Source of the DNA: Teichococcus rhizosphaerae
Lineage (GTDB): Bacteria; Pseudomonadota; Alphaproteobacteria; Acetobacterales; Acetobacteraceae
Assembly (NCBI RefSeq): GCF_002631185.1
Contig: NZ_PDNU01000001.1
Coordinates: 186,001-250,000, forward strand
DNA length: 64,000 bases
Direction: 5' to 3'
Shown here: piece after piece, positions 39,976 to 47,873 of the stretch
Numbering within the stretch: position 1 is the stretch's first letter
Layout of the letters: every line of letters starts with the position of its first letter
Position numbers and translations under genes: made by a program
The notes under the pieces: model-generated
Databases searched by the model: none
Seen by the model: only the letters and a program-made list of their open reading frames with translations
What the model was told of the DNA's origin: nothing

Positions 39976-41355
39976 ATGACCTCCTACTTCGCCCCCGCCG
40001 CCCTGCTTCCCGATGGCTGGGCGCGCGACGTGCGCATCGAGACCGATGCGGCCGGCAGCATCTCCGCCGTGCTGGCGGGGGCGGCACCGGAGGGGGCGGA
40101 ACTTCTGCCGGGCGTGGTGATCCCCGGCGTGCCGAACCTCCATTCCCACGCCTTCCAGCGCGCCATGGCCGGGCATGCCGAGCGCCGCTCGCCGCCCGAG
40201 GCGCGCGACGCGGAGGGGGGCGAGGATTCCTTCTGGACCTGGCGCACCACGATGTACCGCTTCGTCGGCCGCTTCACGCCGGAGGACGCGGAAGCCGTGG
40301 CCGCGCAGCTCTACGCCGAATGCCTGGAATGGGGTTTTACGAGTCTCGCCGAGTTCCACTACCTGCACCACCAGCCGGACGGCACGCCCTATGACGAGCC
40401 GGCGGAGATGGCGCTGCGCCACCTGGCGGCAGCGCGCAGCACGGGCATCGGCATCACCCTGCTGCCCAGCCTGTACCGGCATGGCGGCATCTTCGGAAAG
40501 GAGCCGGTGCCGGGGCAGCGGCGCTTTCTCAACGACCTCGACGGCTTCTGGCGCATCGCCGATGGCATCCGGGGCGCCATCGCGGGCGACGCCCAGGCGG
40601 GGCTCGGCCTCGCGCCGCACTCCCTGCGCGCGGTGACGCCGGAAATGCTGGCCGAGTGCGCCCGCTTCGAGGGTCCCATCCACATCCACGCCGCCGAGCA
40701 GCGGCGCGAGGTGGCGGAATGCCTCGCCGCCACCGGCGCCCGCCCGGTGGAATGGCTGCTGGGCAACATGCCGCTCGATGCGCGCTGGTGCCTGATCCAC
40801 TGCACCCACATGACGGAGGAGGAGGCCGCCGCCCTGGCGCGGAGCGGCGCGGTGGCGGGGCTCTGCCCCAGCACGGAGGCCTCGCTCGGCGACGGCATCT
40901 TCGGCCTGCCGGCCTATCGCGCGGCGGGCGGGCTTCTCGGCTTCGGCACGGACAGCCATGTCGGCACCTCGCCGCGCGACGAGATGCGGCAGCTCGAGAC
41001 CAGCCAGCGGCTGGCATGGCAGCACCGCTCCATCGCGACCGACGCGGCGCACCCGCATCCCGGCCGCAACCTGCTGGAGGCGGCGCTGGCGGGCGGCGCG
41101 CAGGCCAGCGGACGGGCGGTCGGCGCCATCGCGCCCGGCCGGCGCTGCGACCTGGTGGCGCTGGACGACGGGCACCCCGCGCTGTGCGGCCGCCGGGGCG
41201 ACGAGCTGCTCGATGCCTGGGTGTTCAGCGGCCAGGGCAATCCGGTGCGGCAGGTGGTGGCGGGAGGTCGCGTGGTGGTGCGGGAGGGGCGGCACGTTGC
41301 GGCGGAGCCCATCGCCGCCGCCTTCCGCGCCGCGATGCGGAGGCTCTCGGCATGA
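39976..41355 (+). CDS. hutF: Formimidoylglutamate deiminase
   Basis: Converts N-formimidoyl-glutamate to N-formylglutamate plus ammonia, the branch of histidine degradation that later needs HutG. The 459-residue amidohydrolase has the metal pair H56/H58 in GVPNLHSHAFQRAMAGH, then GLGLAPHSLRAVTPEML, IHIHAAEQRREVAEC, CLIHCTHMT and FGTDSHVGTSPRDEMRQLE with the metal aspartate. ATG 39976 (MTSYFAPAALLPDGWARDVRI) matches the family start and has AGAAGG upstream; an in-frame ATG at 39943 is less likely. Confidence 0.96.
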   Translation: MTSYFAPAALLPDGWARDVRIETDAAGSISAVLAGAAPEGAELLPGVVIPGVPNLHSHAFQRAMAGHAERRSPPEARDAEGGEDSFWTWRTTMYRFVGRFTPEDAEAVAAQLYAECLEWGFTSLAEFHYLHHQPDGTPYDEPAEMALRHLAAARSTGIGITLLPSLYRHGGIFGKEPVPGQRRFLNDLDGFWRIADGIRGAIAGDAQAGLGLAPHSLRAVTPEMLAECARFEGPIHIHAAEQRREVAECLAATGARPVEWLLGNMPLDARWCLIHCTHMTEEEAAALARSGAVAGLCPSTEASLGDGIFGLPAYRAAGGLLGFGTDSHVGTSPRDEMRQLETSQRLAWQHRSIATDAAHPHPGRNLLEAALAGGAQASGRAVGAIAPGRRCDLVALDDGHPALCGRRGDELLDAWVFSGQGNPVRQVVAGGRVVVREGRHVAAEPIAAAFRAAMRRLSA

Positions 41356-42194
41356 CCCCCGCCATCCGCGTCGCGCGGCCCGAGGAGATGGGGCTGCTGC
41401 TCGACTGGGCGGCCGAGGAGGGGTGGAACCCCGGCCTCGCCGATGCCGCCGCCTTCCATGCCGCCGACCCTGGCGGCTTCCTGCTGGGTGAGGTGGCGGG
41501 CGAGCCCGTGGCCTGCATCGCGGCCCTGCGGCAGGGCGCGCGGCATGGCTTCATCGGCTTCTATATCGTGCGGCCGGAATGGCGCGGGAGAGGCATCGGC
41601 ATCGCGCTCTGGCGGGCGGGCATGGAGCGTCTCGCCGGGCGCGTGGTGGGGCTGGATGGCGTGGTGGCGCAGCAGGCGAACTACGCGCGCTCCGGCTTCG
41701 CGCTGGCCTGGCGCAACGTGCGGTATGCCGCCGGGGCGCCGCGCGCGGTGCCGGGGGCATCGGGCAGGGTGGTGCCGGCGGCGGAGGTTCCCTTCGCAGT
41801 GCTGGCGGCGCTCGATGCGCGCGTCTTTCCGGCGCCGCGCGAGGAATTCCTGCGCGCCTGGCTGGACGCGCCGGGCCACCAGGCCCTCGCGGTGCTGGAC
41901 GAGGCGGGCGCCGCGCGGGGCTTCGGCGTGCGGCGCCCCTGCCGGGAGGGCAGCAAGATCGGCCCGCTGACGGCGGCGGCGGCGCCCTTCGCGCGGGCCT
42001 TGTTCAACGCGCTGGCCGGCGATGCGCCCGGGCCGGTGTTCCTGGACCTGCCCGAGCCCAACGCGGCCGCCGTGGCGCTGGCCAGGGAGGCCGGCATGGC
42101 GCCCGTGTTCGAGACGGCGCGCATGTATGCCGGCCCCGCGCCCCGCCTGGCGGTGGGCGAGATCTTCGGCGTGGCGAGCTTCGAGCTGGGCTAG
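41352..42194 (+). CDS. GNAT acetyltransferase with a second GNAT-like half
   Basis: A 280-residue protein of the YitH/HolE type. The N-terminal half is a full GNAT domain (IRVARPEEMGLLLDWAAEEGWNPG, ACIAALRQGARHGFIGFYIV, WRGRGIGIALWRAGMERL); the C-terminal half (about 150-280) is the degenerate GNAT-like domain usual in this group. Its ATG overlaps the hutF stop, so it is co-translated with hutF and presumably under HutC control. The substrate is unknown. hutG, expected here for the HutF pathway, is absent. Confidence 0.85.
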   Translation: MTPAIRVARPEEMGLLLDWAAEEGWNPGLADAAAFHAADPGGFLLGEVAGEPVACIAALRQGARHGFIGFYIVRPEWRGRGIGIALWRAGMERLAGRVVGLDGVVAQQANYARSGFALAWRNVRYAAGAPRAVPGASGRVVPAAEVPFAVLAALDARVFPAPREEFLRAWLDAPGHQALAVLDEAGAARGFGVRRPCREGSKIGPLTAAAAPFARALFNALAGDAPGPVFLDLPEPNAAAVALAREAGMAPVFETARMYAGPAPRLAVGEIFGVASFELG

Positions 42195-42207
42195 GAGGGC
42201 CGCCGCC

Positions 42208-43233
42208 TCATCCGGCCGCGGAGACCGCCTCCGCCGCCCGCATCACCCGCAGGAAGTTGCCCGACCAGAGCAGCCCGACGGCCTCCGCGTCATAGCCGCG
42301 GCGCAGCAGCTCGGCGGTGAGGTTGGCGCTGTCGGCCGCGCTCATCCAGCCTTCCACGCCGCCGCCGCCGTCGAAATCGGAAGACAGGCCGACATGGGCG
42401 ATGCCGATGCGCTGCACCGCGTAGTCCACATGGTCGGCGATGTCCGCCACGCGGGCGCGCACCTTGCCGTCCGGCCCTGGCCCGCGCAGGAAGCCGGGCA
42501 CGGCGGTGATCTGCATCAGCCCGCCGCTGGCGCGCAGCGCGTCCATCTGCGTGTCGTCGAGGTTGCGCGGGTGGTCGCGCAGCGCGCGGACGCAGGCATG
42601 CGTCGCCACCACCGGCGCGCGCGAGATCTCCACCGCCTGCAGCATGGCGCTCTTGGCGACGTGGCTGACATCGACGAGCAGGCCGAGCGCGTTCATCTCC
42701 GCCACCGCCTCGCGGCCGAGGCTGGAAAGGCCGCCATGCAGCACCGGCCCGTCGCCGAGATCGGGACGGGGGATGGCGCTGTCGGCCAGCAGGTTGTGGC
42801 CGTTATGGGTGAGGGTGACGTAGCAGGCGCCGAGGCCGCGCCACAGCGCCAGGCGGGACAGGTCCTCGCCCATGCCGTAGCCGTTCTCCACCGCCAGCAT
42901 CACGCCGAACTTCCCGCTTTCCCGCAGCGTCTCCAGCTCGGCCGCGCGGCTGACGATGCGGCGGTCCTCGCCGCCGGCCGTGGCGCGGATGGCGCGCAGC
43001 ATCGCCTCGCAGCGCCGGGCGGCGGCCGCGTGCCCTTCCGGCGTGCGCGGTCCCTGCGGCAGGTAGGCGGCGAACACCACGGCGCGCAGCCCACCCGCCC
43101 GCATCTTCGGGAAGTCCACGCAGCGATTCGTCTCGCCGCGCGGATCGGGCGTCTCGGGCCAGGGGATGTCCACATGCGTGTCGAGCGTCAGCGTCGCGGC
43201 GTGGACGGCGGCGGGGGGCTGGATGTCGGTCAT
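42208..43233 (-). CDS. M19-family membrane-dipeptidase homologue
   Basis: Zinc dipeptidase of the renal dipeptidase family, 341 residues. Metal residues: H20 and D22 in TLDTHVDIP, the bridging glutamate in MLAVENGYGMGED, and histidines in LLVDVSHV and VVATHACVRAL. LTHNGHNLLAD and VGLSSDFDGGGGVEGW are further family motifs. No signal peptide is evident, so it is probably cytosolic. Start ATG 43233. It lies downstream of an ABC solute-binding protein on the same strand, which could supply peptides, but there are no transporter permeases nearby. Confidence 0.92.
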   Translation of the reverse strand: MTDIQPPAAVHAATLTLDTHVDIPWPETPDPRGETNRCVDFPKMRAGGLRAVVFAAYLPQGPRTPEGHAAAARRCEAMLRAIRATAGGEDRRIVSRAAELETLRESGKFGVMLAVENGYGMGEDLSRLALWRGLGACYVTLTHNGHNLLADSAIPRPDLGDGPVLHGGLSSLGREAVAEMNALGLLVDVSHVAKSAMLQAVEISRAPVVATHACVRALRDHPRNLDDTQMDALRASGGLMQITAVPGFLRGPGPDGKVRARVADIADHVDYAVQRIGIAHVGLSSDFDGGGGVEGWMSAADSANLTAELLRRGYDAEAVGLLWSGNFLRVMRAAEAVSAAG

Positions 43234-43327
43234 GTCTCGTCCTGCGGCGGTGGCTGTCGCCGGAATCTCGGGCGGGGCGGCGGCGGCGTCAATCGGGCCG
43301 CGCGCCGGCCAGGCCGTGGCGGTTTCC

Positions 43328-44908
43328 TCAGGCCGCCTTCTCGAGGTTCCAGAACAGGGCGATGGGGCTCGGCACGAAGCCCGAGAGCTTCGTGCTGTAG
43401 GCCTGCGGGGTGAAATACTGGCCGAGCGGCAGGAAGGGCGGCTCCTCGAAGGCGATGGCCTGCATCTGGCTGGTGATGCGGCGCTGCTCGGCGGCGTCGG
43501 CCGCGTCGAACCAGGCATCGCGCAGCGCCTCCATGCGCGGGTTGGGGCGGGTGCCGTAGAGATGCAGGTGGCTGCCGGGGTTGGAAACCCACAGCCCCGC
43601 CCAGCCGGTGCAGTAGCAGTGCCAGTTCGCCCGCTCGGCAGAGCCCGAGGCGTTGGCGCGGCTGATCAGCGTCCCCCAGTCCACGCTCTGGTAATCGACG
43701 TTGAGGCCGATCTCGCGCAGCATCTGCTGCGCCACCGGCGACATGGCGGCGGCGGAGGAGATGTCGGTGGCCGCCATCTGGATGATGGTCTCGCCCTGGT
43801 AGCCGGCCGCCTTCACCGCCTGCCGCGCGCGCTCGATGCTGCGCTCGCCGGTGACGGCCTCCAGCCCGGCCTCGCTCGCCGCCGGCGAGCCGGGCAGGAA
43901 GGCGCCGACGCCGGTGCGGTAGAGCGAGGGGTCGTCGCCCACCAGCGACTGCATGTAGTCCACCTGCCGCAGCGCCGGGAACAGGGCGCGGCGCATCGCG
44001 GGGTTGTCGAAGGGCGGCACGCTGTCGTTCAGGCGCAGCTCGGCCCAGACGCCGATCGGGTCGATCGTCTTCACATCCAGCCCGCGCCGGCCGCGCAGCA
44101 GCGGCAGCAGGTCGGCGAGCGGCCGTTCCAGCCAGTCCACCTCGCCCGTCTGCAAGGCCGATATGGCGGTGGAAGGGTCGGGCATGATGCGCCACTCGAC
44201 GCGGTCGAGCTTCGCCACCTTGCCGCCGGCCCACATGTCGGGGCGCTCGTCGCGCGGGACGTAGCTCTCGTTGCGGGTGAACACGACGGAGGCGCCGGAG
44301 ACCCATTCCTCCCGCCGGAACACGAAGGGCCCGCTGCCGGTGAAGTCGGTGACGGTGGTGGTGGCGGGCGTCCGCGCCACGCGCTCGGGCATGATGTAGC
44401 AGGCGGTGGCGCCAAGGCCGTAGAGCAGCTGATTGTAGGGCTGCTTCAGCCGGATCTCGAACTCCGTGTCGCTGGTGGCGCGCATCTCGTCGAGCTGGGC
44501 CGCGAGGCGCTTGCCGAACAGGTCGCGCTGCGACCAGCGGTGGATGGAGGCCACGCAATCGGCCGCGCGCACCGCCTCGCCATCGTGGAAGCGCAGGCCT
44601 TCGCGCAGGCGGAAGCGCCAGCGCAGCCGGTCCGCGGAAAGCTCGTGGCCCTGCGCCATCTGCGGGCGCGGCTGCAGCTTGCTGTCCAGGCCGTAGAGCT
44701 GGTCCCAGATGGCGCTGGCCGCGTTGAGCGAGATGAGGGTGCTGGATTGCAGCGCGTCCGGCGTCTGCAGGTTGGTGTGCGGCACGAAGCGCAGCGTGCG
44801 GGCGGCGGACTGCGCCAGGGCAGGGCGGCCCGGCGCGCCCGCGCCTGCTGCTACCAGCCCGGCGCCCAGTCGCAGGGCGGCGCGGCGGGGGAAGGCGGAG
44901 GCGGTCAT
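43328..44908 (-). CDS. ABC transporter solute-binding protein, family 5
   Basis: Periplasmic binding protein of the peptide/nickel/opine type, 526 residues. The first 31 residues form a signal with a twin arginine (FPRRAALRLGAGL) and AxA cleavage at ALAQ, probably Tat-exported. SBP_bac_5 features are WRFRLREGLRFHDGEAVRAADCVASI near 115, ALQTGEVDWLE, and FDNPAMRRALFPALRQVDYM. No permease or ATPase gene is adjacent, so it is an orphan that must work with a transporter encoded elsewhere. The neighbouring dipeptidase makes a peptide ligand plausible. Confidence 0.92.
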   Translation of the reverse strand: MTASAFPRRAALRLGAGLVAAGAGAPGRPALAQSAARTLRFVPHTNLQTPDALQSSTLISLNAASAIWDQLYGLDSKLQPRPQMAQGHELSADRLRWRFRLREGLRFHDGEAVRAADCVASIHRWSQRDLFGKRLAAQLDEMRATSDTEFEIRLKQPYNQLLYGLGATACYIMPERVARTPATTTVTDFTGSGPFVFRREEWVSGASVVFTRNESYVPRDERPDMWAGGKVAKLDRVEWRIMPDPSTAISALQTGEVDWLERPLADLLPLLRGRRGLDVKTIDPIGVWAELRLNDSVPPFDNPAMRRALFPALRQVDYMQSLVGDDPSLYRTGVGAFLPGSPAASEAGLEAVTGERSIERARQAVKAAGYQGETIIQMAATDISSAAAMSPVAQQMLREIGLNVDYQSVDWGTLISRANASGSAERANWHCYCTGWAGLWVSNPGSHLHLYGTRPNPRMEALRDAWFDAADAAEQRRITSQMQAIAFEEPPFLPLGQYFTPQAYSTKLSGFVPSPIALFWNLEKAA

Positions 44909-45024
44909 GCTGTCTCTCCCTCGGCTTTCGGCTCCTGGAGCCTGGGCGCCGCCGAGGAAGGGGGCAAGCGGCACCGCGCGCCGCTCCGCCTTTCCTGATG
45001 TCGCTCCGTTGCGGAGCGGGCCCG

Positions 45025-46116
45025 TCAGCCCCGCCGGAGGGCGGCGGTGACGCGCGCCACCATCTCCGGCAGCGCTGCCGGGTCAAGCCAGCGGAAGGTG
45101 GCGACGATCGCGTTCTCCGGGTCGATCCAGATGTAGTTGCCGCCCGCCCCTTGCGCGAAGAAGCTGGCGCGGCTGGCGCCCGGATAGCGGCCCTGGCCGT
45201 TCAGCCACCACAGCAGCCCGTAATCGGCGTTCAGGCGGCAGGGGGTGGTGCAGGCGGCAACCCACCCCTCGGGCAGCACGCGGCGGCCTTCCCACACGCC
45301 GTCCCCCAGCATCAGCAGGCCGATGCGCGCCTGGTCCTCGGCATGGGTGAAGACGCCGCCGCCCCAGTGCCCGCCACCCGAGACGGACTGGACGCGGCGG
45401 CCGCCGATCTCGACGAAGCTGGTGCGATAGCCTTCCCAGCGCATCTCGCCGCTGCCGCCGATCGGCGCCATGATGCGCTCGGCGAACACCTCGGGCAGCG
45501 GGCGGCGGAAGCGGTGCAGCAGCGCCAGGGACAGGGCGTTCACCCGCACGTCGTTGTATTCCCAGTAGGTGCCGGGCGCCTTCAGGGGGCGCTCATGGCC
45601 CTTGGGGCCGCTGCCCTCGCGCTTCAGGTCGCGGCCGCGGTCGATGCGGTCGGCCTTGCCGAAGAGGGTGCCCTCCCACTCGCTGGTCTGGTCCAGCAGC
45701 ATCCGCCAGGTGACGGCGCCGTTGCGCGGCCCGGTGAAGGCCGGGTCGTCCACGCTGGCGGCGACGGGGGCGTCGAGGCTGTCGATCAGGCCGTCGCCCA
45801 GGGCGAGGCCGGCCAGCAGCGCGAGGTAGCTCTTGGCCACGCTGAAGGTCATGTCCACCTGCCGCGTGTCGCCCCAGCGCGCCACCAGCGCGCCCTGGCG
45901 CAGGATCAGCCCGTTCGGCGCGCCGCGCGGGGCGGTGTTGCCCAGCACCTCGTTATCCGGCGCCGGCTCGAAATAGCCGCTCTCCAGATGCGCCAGGATG
46001 TCGCGCGGGAAGGGGCTCTCATGCGCCGTGGCGAAGGTGACGGCCGCGCCGAGGGCGTCGGGGTCGAAGCCGGTCTCGGCCGGGCTCCGGGTGGGGAAGG
46101 GGAGGTTCGATTCCAT
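45025..46116 (-). CDS. Beta-lactamase-family serine hydrolase
   Basis: Penicillin-binding-protein-like hydrolase of 363 residues. The nucleophile motif is S92-V-A-K95 in MTFSVAKSYLALLAG; the second motif is probably YWEYNDVRVNALS, where YND stands in for the usual YxN; GGGHWGGGVFTHAED takes the place of the third motif. No signal peptide is visible, so it may be cytosolic. Members of this group are esterases, amidases or peptidases rather than resistance enzymes. Start ATG 46116. It is divergent from msrA. Confidence 0.88.
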   Translation of the reverse strand: MESNLPFPTRSPAETGFDPDALGAAVTFATAHESPFPRDILAHLESGYFEPAPDNEVLGNTAPRGAPNGLILRQGALVARWGDTRQVDMTFSVAKSYLALLAGLALGDGLIDSLDAPVAASVDDPAFTGPRNGAVTWRMLLDQTSEWEGTLFGKADRIDRGRDLKREGSGPKGHERPLKAPGTYWEYNDVRVNALSLALLHRFRRPLPEVFAERIMAPIGGSGEMRWEGYRTSFVEIGGRRVQSVSGGGHWGGGVFTHAEDQARIGLLMLGDGVWEGRRVLPEGWVAACTTPCRLNADYGLLWWLNGQGRYPGASRASFFAQGAGGNYIWIDPENAIVATFRWLDPAALPEMVARVTAALRRG

Positions 46117-46228
46117 GGCGGCGACGGTGGCGCCGCCAGCAGGCCCGCGCAAGCACCCCGCCGGAGGGGTGCGCGGCGAACAGGGCGACACCATCTCTGC
46201 GCCAGCATCCCGTATCGAGGAGAGATCC

Positions 46229-46786
46229 ATGCCCGACCAAGCCCCGCGGGAGACCGCCATCCTGGGTGGCGGCTGCTTCTGGTGCATCGATGCCGCCTAT
46301 CGCGAGCTGACCGGCGTGACCGAGGTGGTTTCCGGCTATGCCGGCGGCCATGTCGTGAACCCGACCTATGAGCAGGTCTGCGGCAAGCGCACCGGCCATG
46401 CCGAGGTGGTGAAGGTGGTGTTCGACCCCGCCGTCATCTCCTATGCCGACATCCTGCGCGTCTTCTTCACCCTGCACGACCCGACGACGAAGGACCGGCA
46501 GGGCGCCGATGTCGGCCCGCAATACCGCAGCATCATCCTCACGACCTCCGAGGCGCAGGCCGGGACGGCGCGCGGGGTGATGGCGGAGATCGAGGCGGCG
46601 GGCCTGTGGCCGGCCCCGCTGGTGACGGAGCTGGAGCCCGCCGGCACCTTCTGGCCGGCCGAGGCGGAACACCAGGACTACTTCGCGCGCAACCCGTGGT
46701 CCGGCTATTGCCGCGTGGTGGTGGCGCCCAAGGTGGCCAAGTTCCGCAAGAACTTCGCCAGCCGGCTGAAGAGCCGCGCCGCCTGA
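46229..46786 (+). CDS. msrA: Peptide methionine sulfoxide reductase MsrA
   Basis: Repairs oxidised methionine (S-sulfoxide) in proteins. The 185 residues have the catalytic cysteine C16 in GGGCFWCIDAAYREL, the substrate motif GADVGPQYRSIIL, and HAEVVKVVFDP. No extra resolving cysteine pair is evident in the tail (VAPKVAKFRKNFASRLK), so recycling presumably uses C19 or thioredoxin directly. GAGGAGAG lies just upstream of ATG 46229. Confidence 0.96.
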   Translation: MPDQAPRETAILGGGCFWCIDAAYRELTGVTEVVSGYAGGHVVNPTYEQVCGKRTGHAEVVKVVFDPAVISYADILRVFFTLHDPTTKDRQGADVGPQYRSIILTTSEAQAGTARGVMAEIEAAGLWPAPLVTELEPAGTFWPAEAEHQDYFARNPWSGYCRVVVAPKVAKFRKNFASRLKSRAA

Positions 46787-46832
46787 ACAAGGCCCGCCCG
46801 GGCACGCGCCGCACAGCCCTGGCGCGCCCGAA

Positions 46833-46859
46833 GCCCCGCCCGCCAATGCGCGGCGGGGC
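46833..46859 (+). terminator. Hairpin after msrA
   Basis: Stem GCCCCGCC (46833-46840) and GGCGGGGC (46852-46859) with an 11-base loop, 46 bases after the msrA stop. Only CTT follows, so it is at best a weak intrinsic terminator. Confidence 0.4.
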
Positions 46860-46927
46860 CTTGCGCTGCCCAGGATGATCAATGGCTTGGTGGGTGCCCT
46901 GGCGGGCCTCTGCGGCCTCGCGGGCCG

Positions 46928-47018
46928 TGGCGGATGGGGTGGGATTCGAACCCACGATACCCTTTTGAGGTATACACACTTTCCAGGCGTGCGCCTTCGA
47001 CCGCTCGGCCACCCATCC
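46928..47018 (-). tRNA. tRNA-Ser (anticodon GGA)
   Basis: On the minus strand the acceptor GGATGGG (47018-47012) pairs with CCCATCC (46938-46932), then discriminator G and an encoded CCA. The D arm is GCCGAGCGGTCGAAGGC, the anticodon loop CTGGAAA (GGA, reading UCC/UCU), the variable arm TATACC...GGTATC is long as expected for serine, and the T loop is TTCGAAT. Confidence 0.97.
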
Positions 47019-47031
47019 AGCGCAGGGCGGC

Positions 47032-47059
47032 GGTATAGCAGCCTTTTTGCGCCCGGCAA
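47032..47059 (-). promoter_or_regulatory. Promoter for tRNA-Ser(GGA)
   Basis: Minus strand: TTGCCG (47059-47054), 16-base spacer, TATACC (47037-47032), each matching consensus at 4 of 6. The -10 ends 13 bases before the tRNA 5' end, so transcription would begin a few bases upstream of the mature molecule. Confidence 0.5.
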
Positions 47060-47190
47060 GGGGCGAGATGCGGTTTTGCCGCCAGCCAGGCCCCAGCTCC
47101 GCAAGTGACAGAAGATTTTCCGAGAGCCGCACCGCTCCACGGGGGGCATTTGCGGACCCGGCGGGGGGCGGCGCGGCGAGATACGCGCTG

Positions 47191-47216
47191 AACGCGGGAA
47201 GGACCCGCGTTTTTTT
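47191..47216 (+). terminator. Strong terminator in the region upstream of speH
   Basis: Stem AACGCGGG (47191-47198) and CCCGCGTT (47204-47211), loop AAGGA, with an unbroken T7 at 47210-47216, oriented on the plus strand. The nearest upstream plus-strand gene, msrA, ends 405 bases earlier, with a minus-strand tRNA between. Speech of position alone makes it either the end of a long msrA read-through or an attenuator in a speH leader. The remainder of the 319-base gap (47019-47337) holds the tRNA promoter and no gene that I can see. Confidence 0.7.
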
Positions 47217-47337
47217 CGGCCTCAAAGTCCCGATTTCTGTTGCGGGGGCACCCCCCCATGCCCCATATGCGCCGCCGTTGACCTGATCGATCCACGATCA
47301 CCCTGGTCATCTTCTGGTGGGAAGGAGCCCTCAAACC

Positions 47338-47790
47338 ATGGACGCTCTCGTTTCTCCGCTGGGGATGGTTTCGGATTGCAGCCCGAGCGAAGCCCAGTCT
47401 GTTGATATCCGCGGCGAGGCGAAGGACCACTTCGTCGAGCGCGACGGTGTGCGCTTTGCCGGCACGCATCTGATCGTCGATCTGTGGGGCGCCACGAATC
47501 TCGACGACCCCGCGCACATCGATTCCGTTCTGCGCGAGGCCGCCATCGAGACCGGCGCGACCATCCTGCACGGTCACTTCCATCACTTCGCTCCGGACGG
47601 CGTTTCCGGCGTGCTGGTGCTGGCCGAGAGCCACATCTCGATCCACACCTGGCCGGAGCGCGCCTACGCGGCGCTCGACATCTTCGTCTGCGGCATCTGC
47701 AACCCCTACAAGGCGGTGCCGATCCTGAAGAAGGGCTTTGGCCCGGAGCGCGTGCAGCTTGCCGAGCACAAGCGCGGCCTGATCGGCTGA
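47338..47790 (+). CDS. speH: S-adenosylmethionine decarboxylase proenzyme
   Basis: Makes decarboxylated SAM, the aminopropyl donor for spermidine. The 150-residue proenzyme cleaves itself between E97 and S98 in LAESHISIHTW; S98 becomes the pyruvoyl cofactor. H103 and the cysteine region FVCGICNP complete the site. About 35 N-terminal residues precede the conserved start (GTHLIVDLWGA), longer than the 120-130 residues of typical prokaryotic class 1B enzymes. GAAGGAG lies 10 bases before ATG 47338. Paired with speE, with a hairpin in the gap. Confidence 0.95.
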   Translation: MDALVSPLGMVSDCSPSEAQSVDIRGEAKDHFVERDGVRFAGTHLIVDLWGATNLDDPAHIDSVLREAAIETGATILHGHFHHFAPDGVSGVLVLAESHISIHTWPERAYAALDIFVCGICNPYKAVPILKKGFGPERVQLAEHKRGLIG

Positions 47791-47814
47791 CACCAGCCTT
47801 TCACGTGACGAGGC

Positions 47815-47842
47815 GGGGGCGGGGTCTCACGATCCCGCCCCC
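47815..47842 (+). other. Intercistronic hairpin between speH and speE
   Basis: Perfect 9-bp arms GGGGGCGGG (47815-47823) and CCCGCCCCC (47834-47842), 10-base loop, followed by the pyrimidine-rich TTCTTGCGTTTCCC. It sits in the 83-base gap between the two spermidine genes, 31 bases before the speE ATG. It could attenuate speE or set relative mRNA stability. Confidence 0.55.
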
Positions 47843-47873
47843 TTCTTGCGTTTCCCGACCGAGGAACTTCTCC

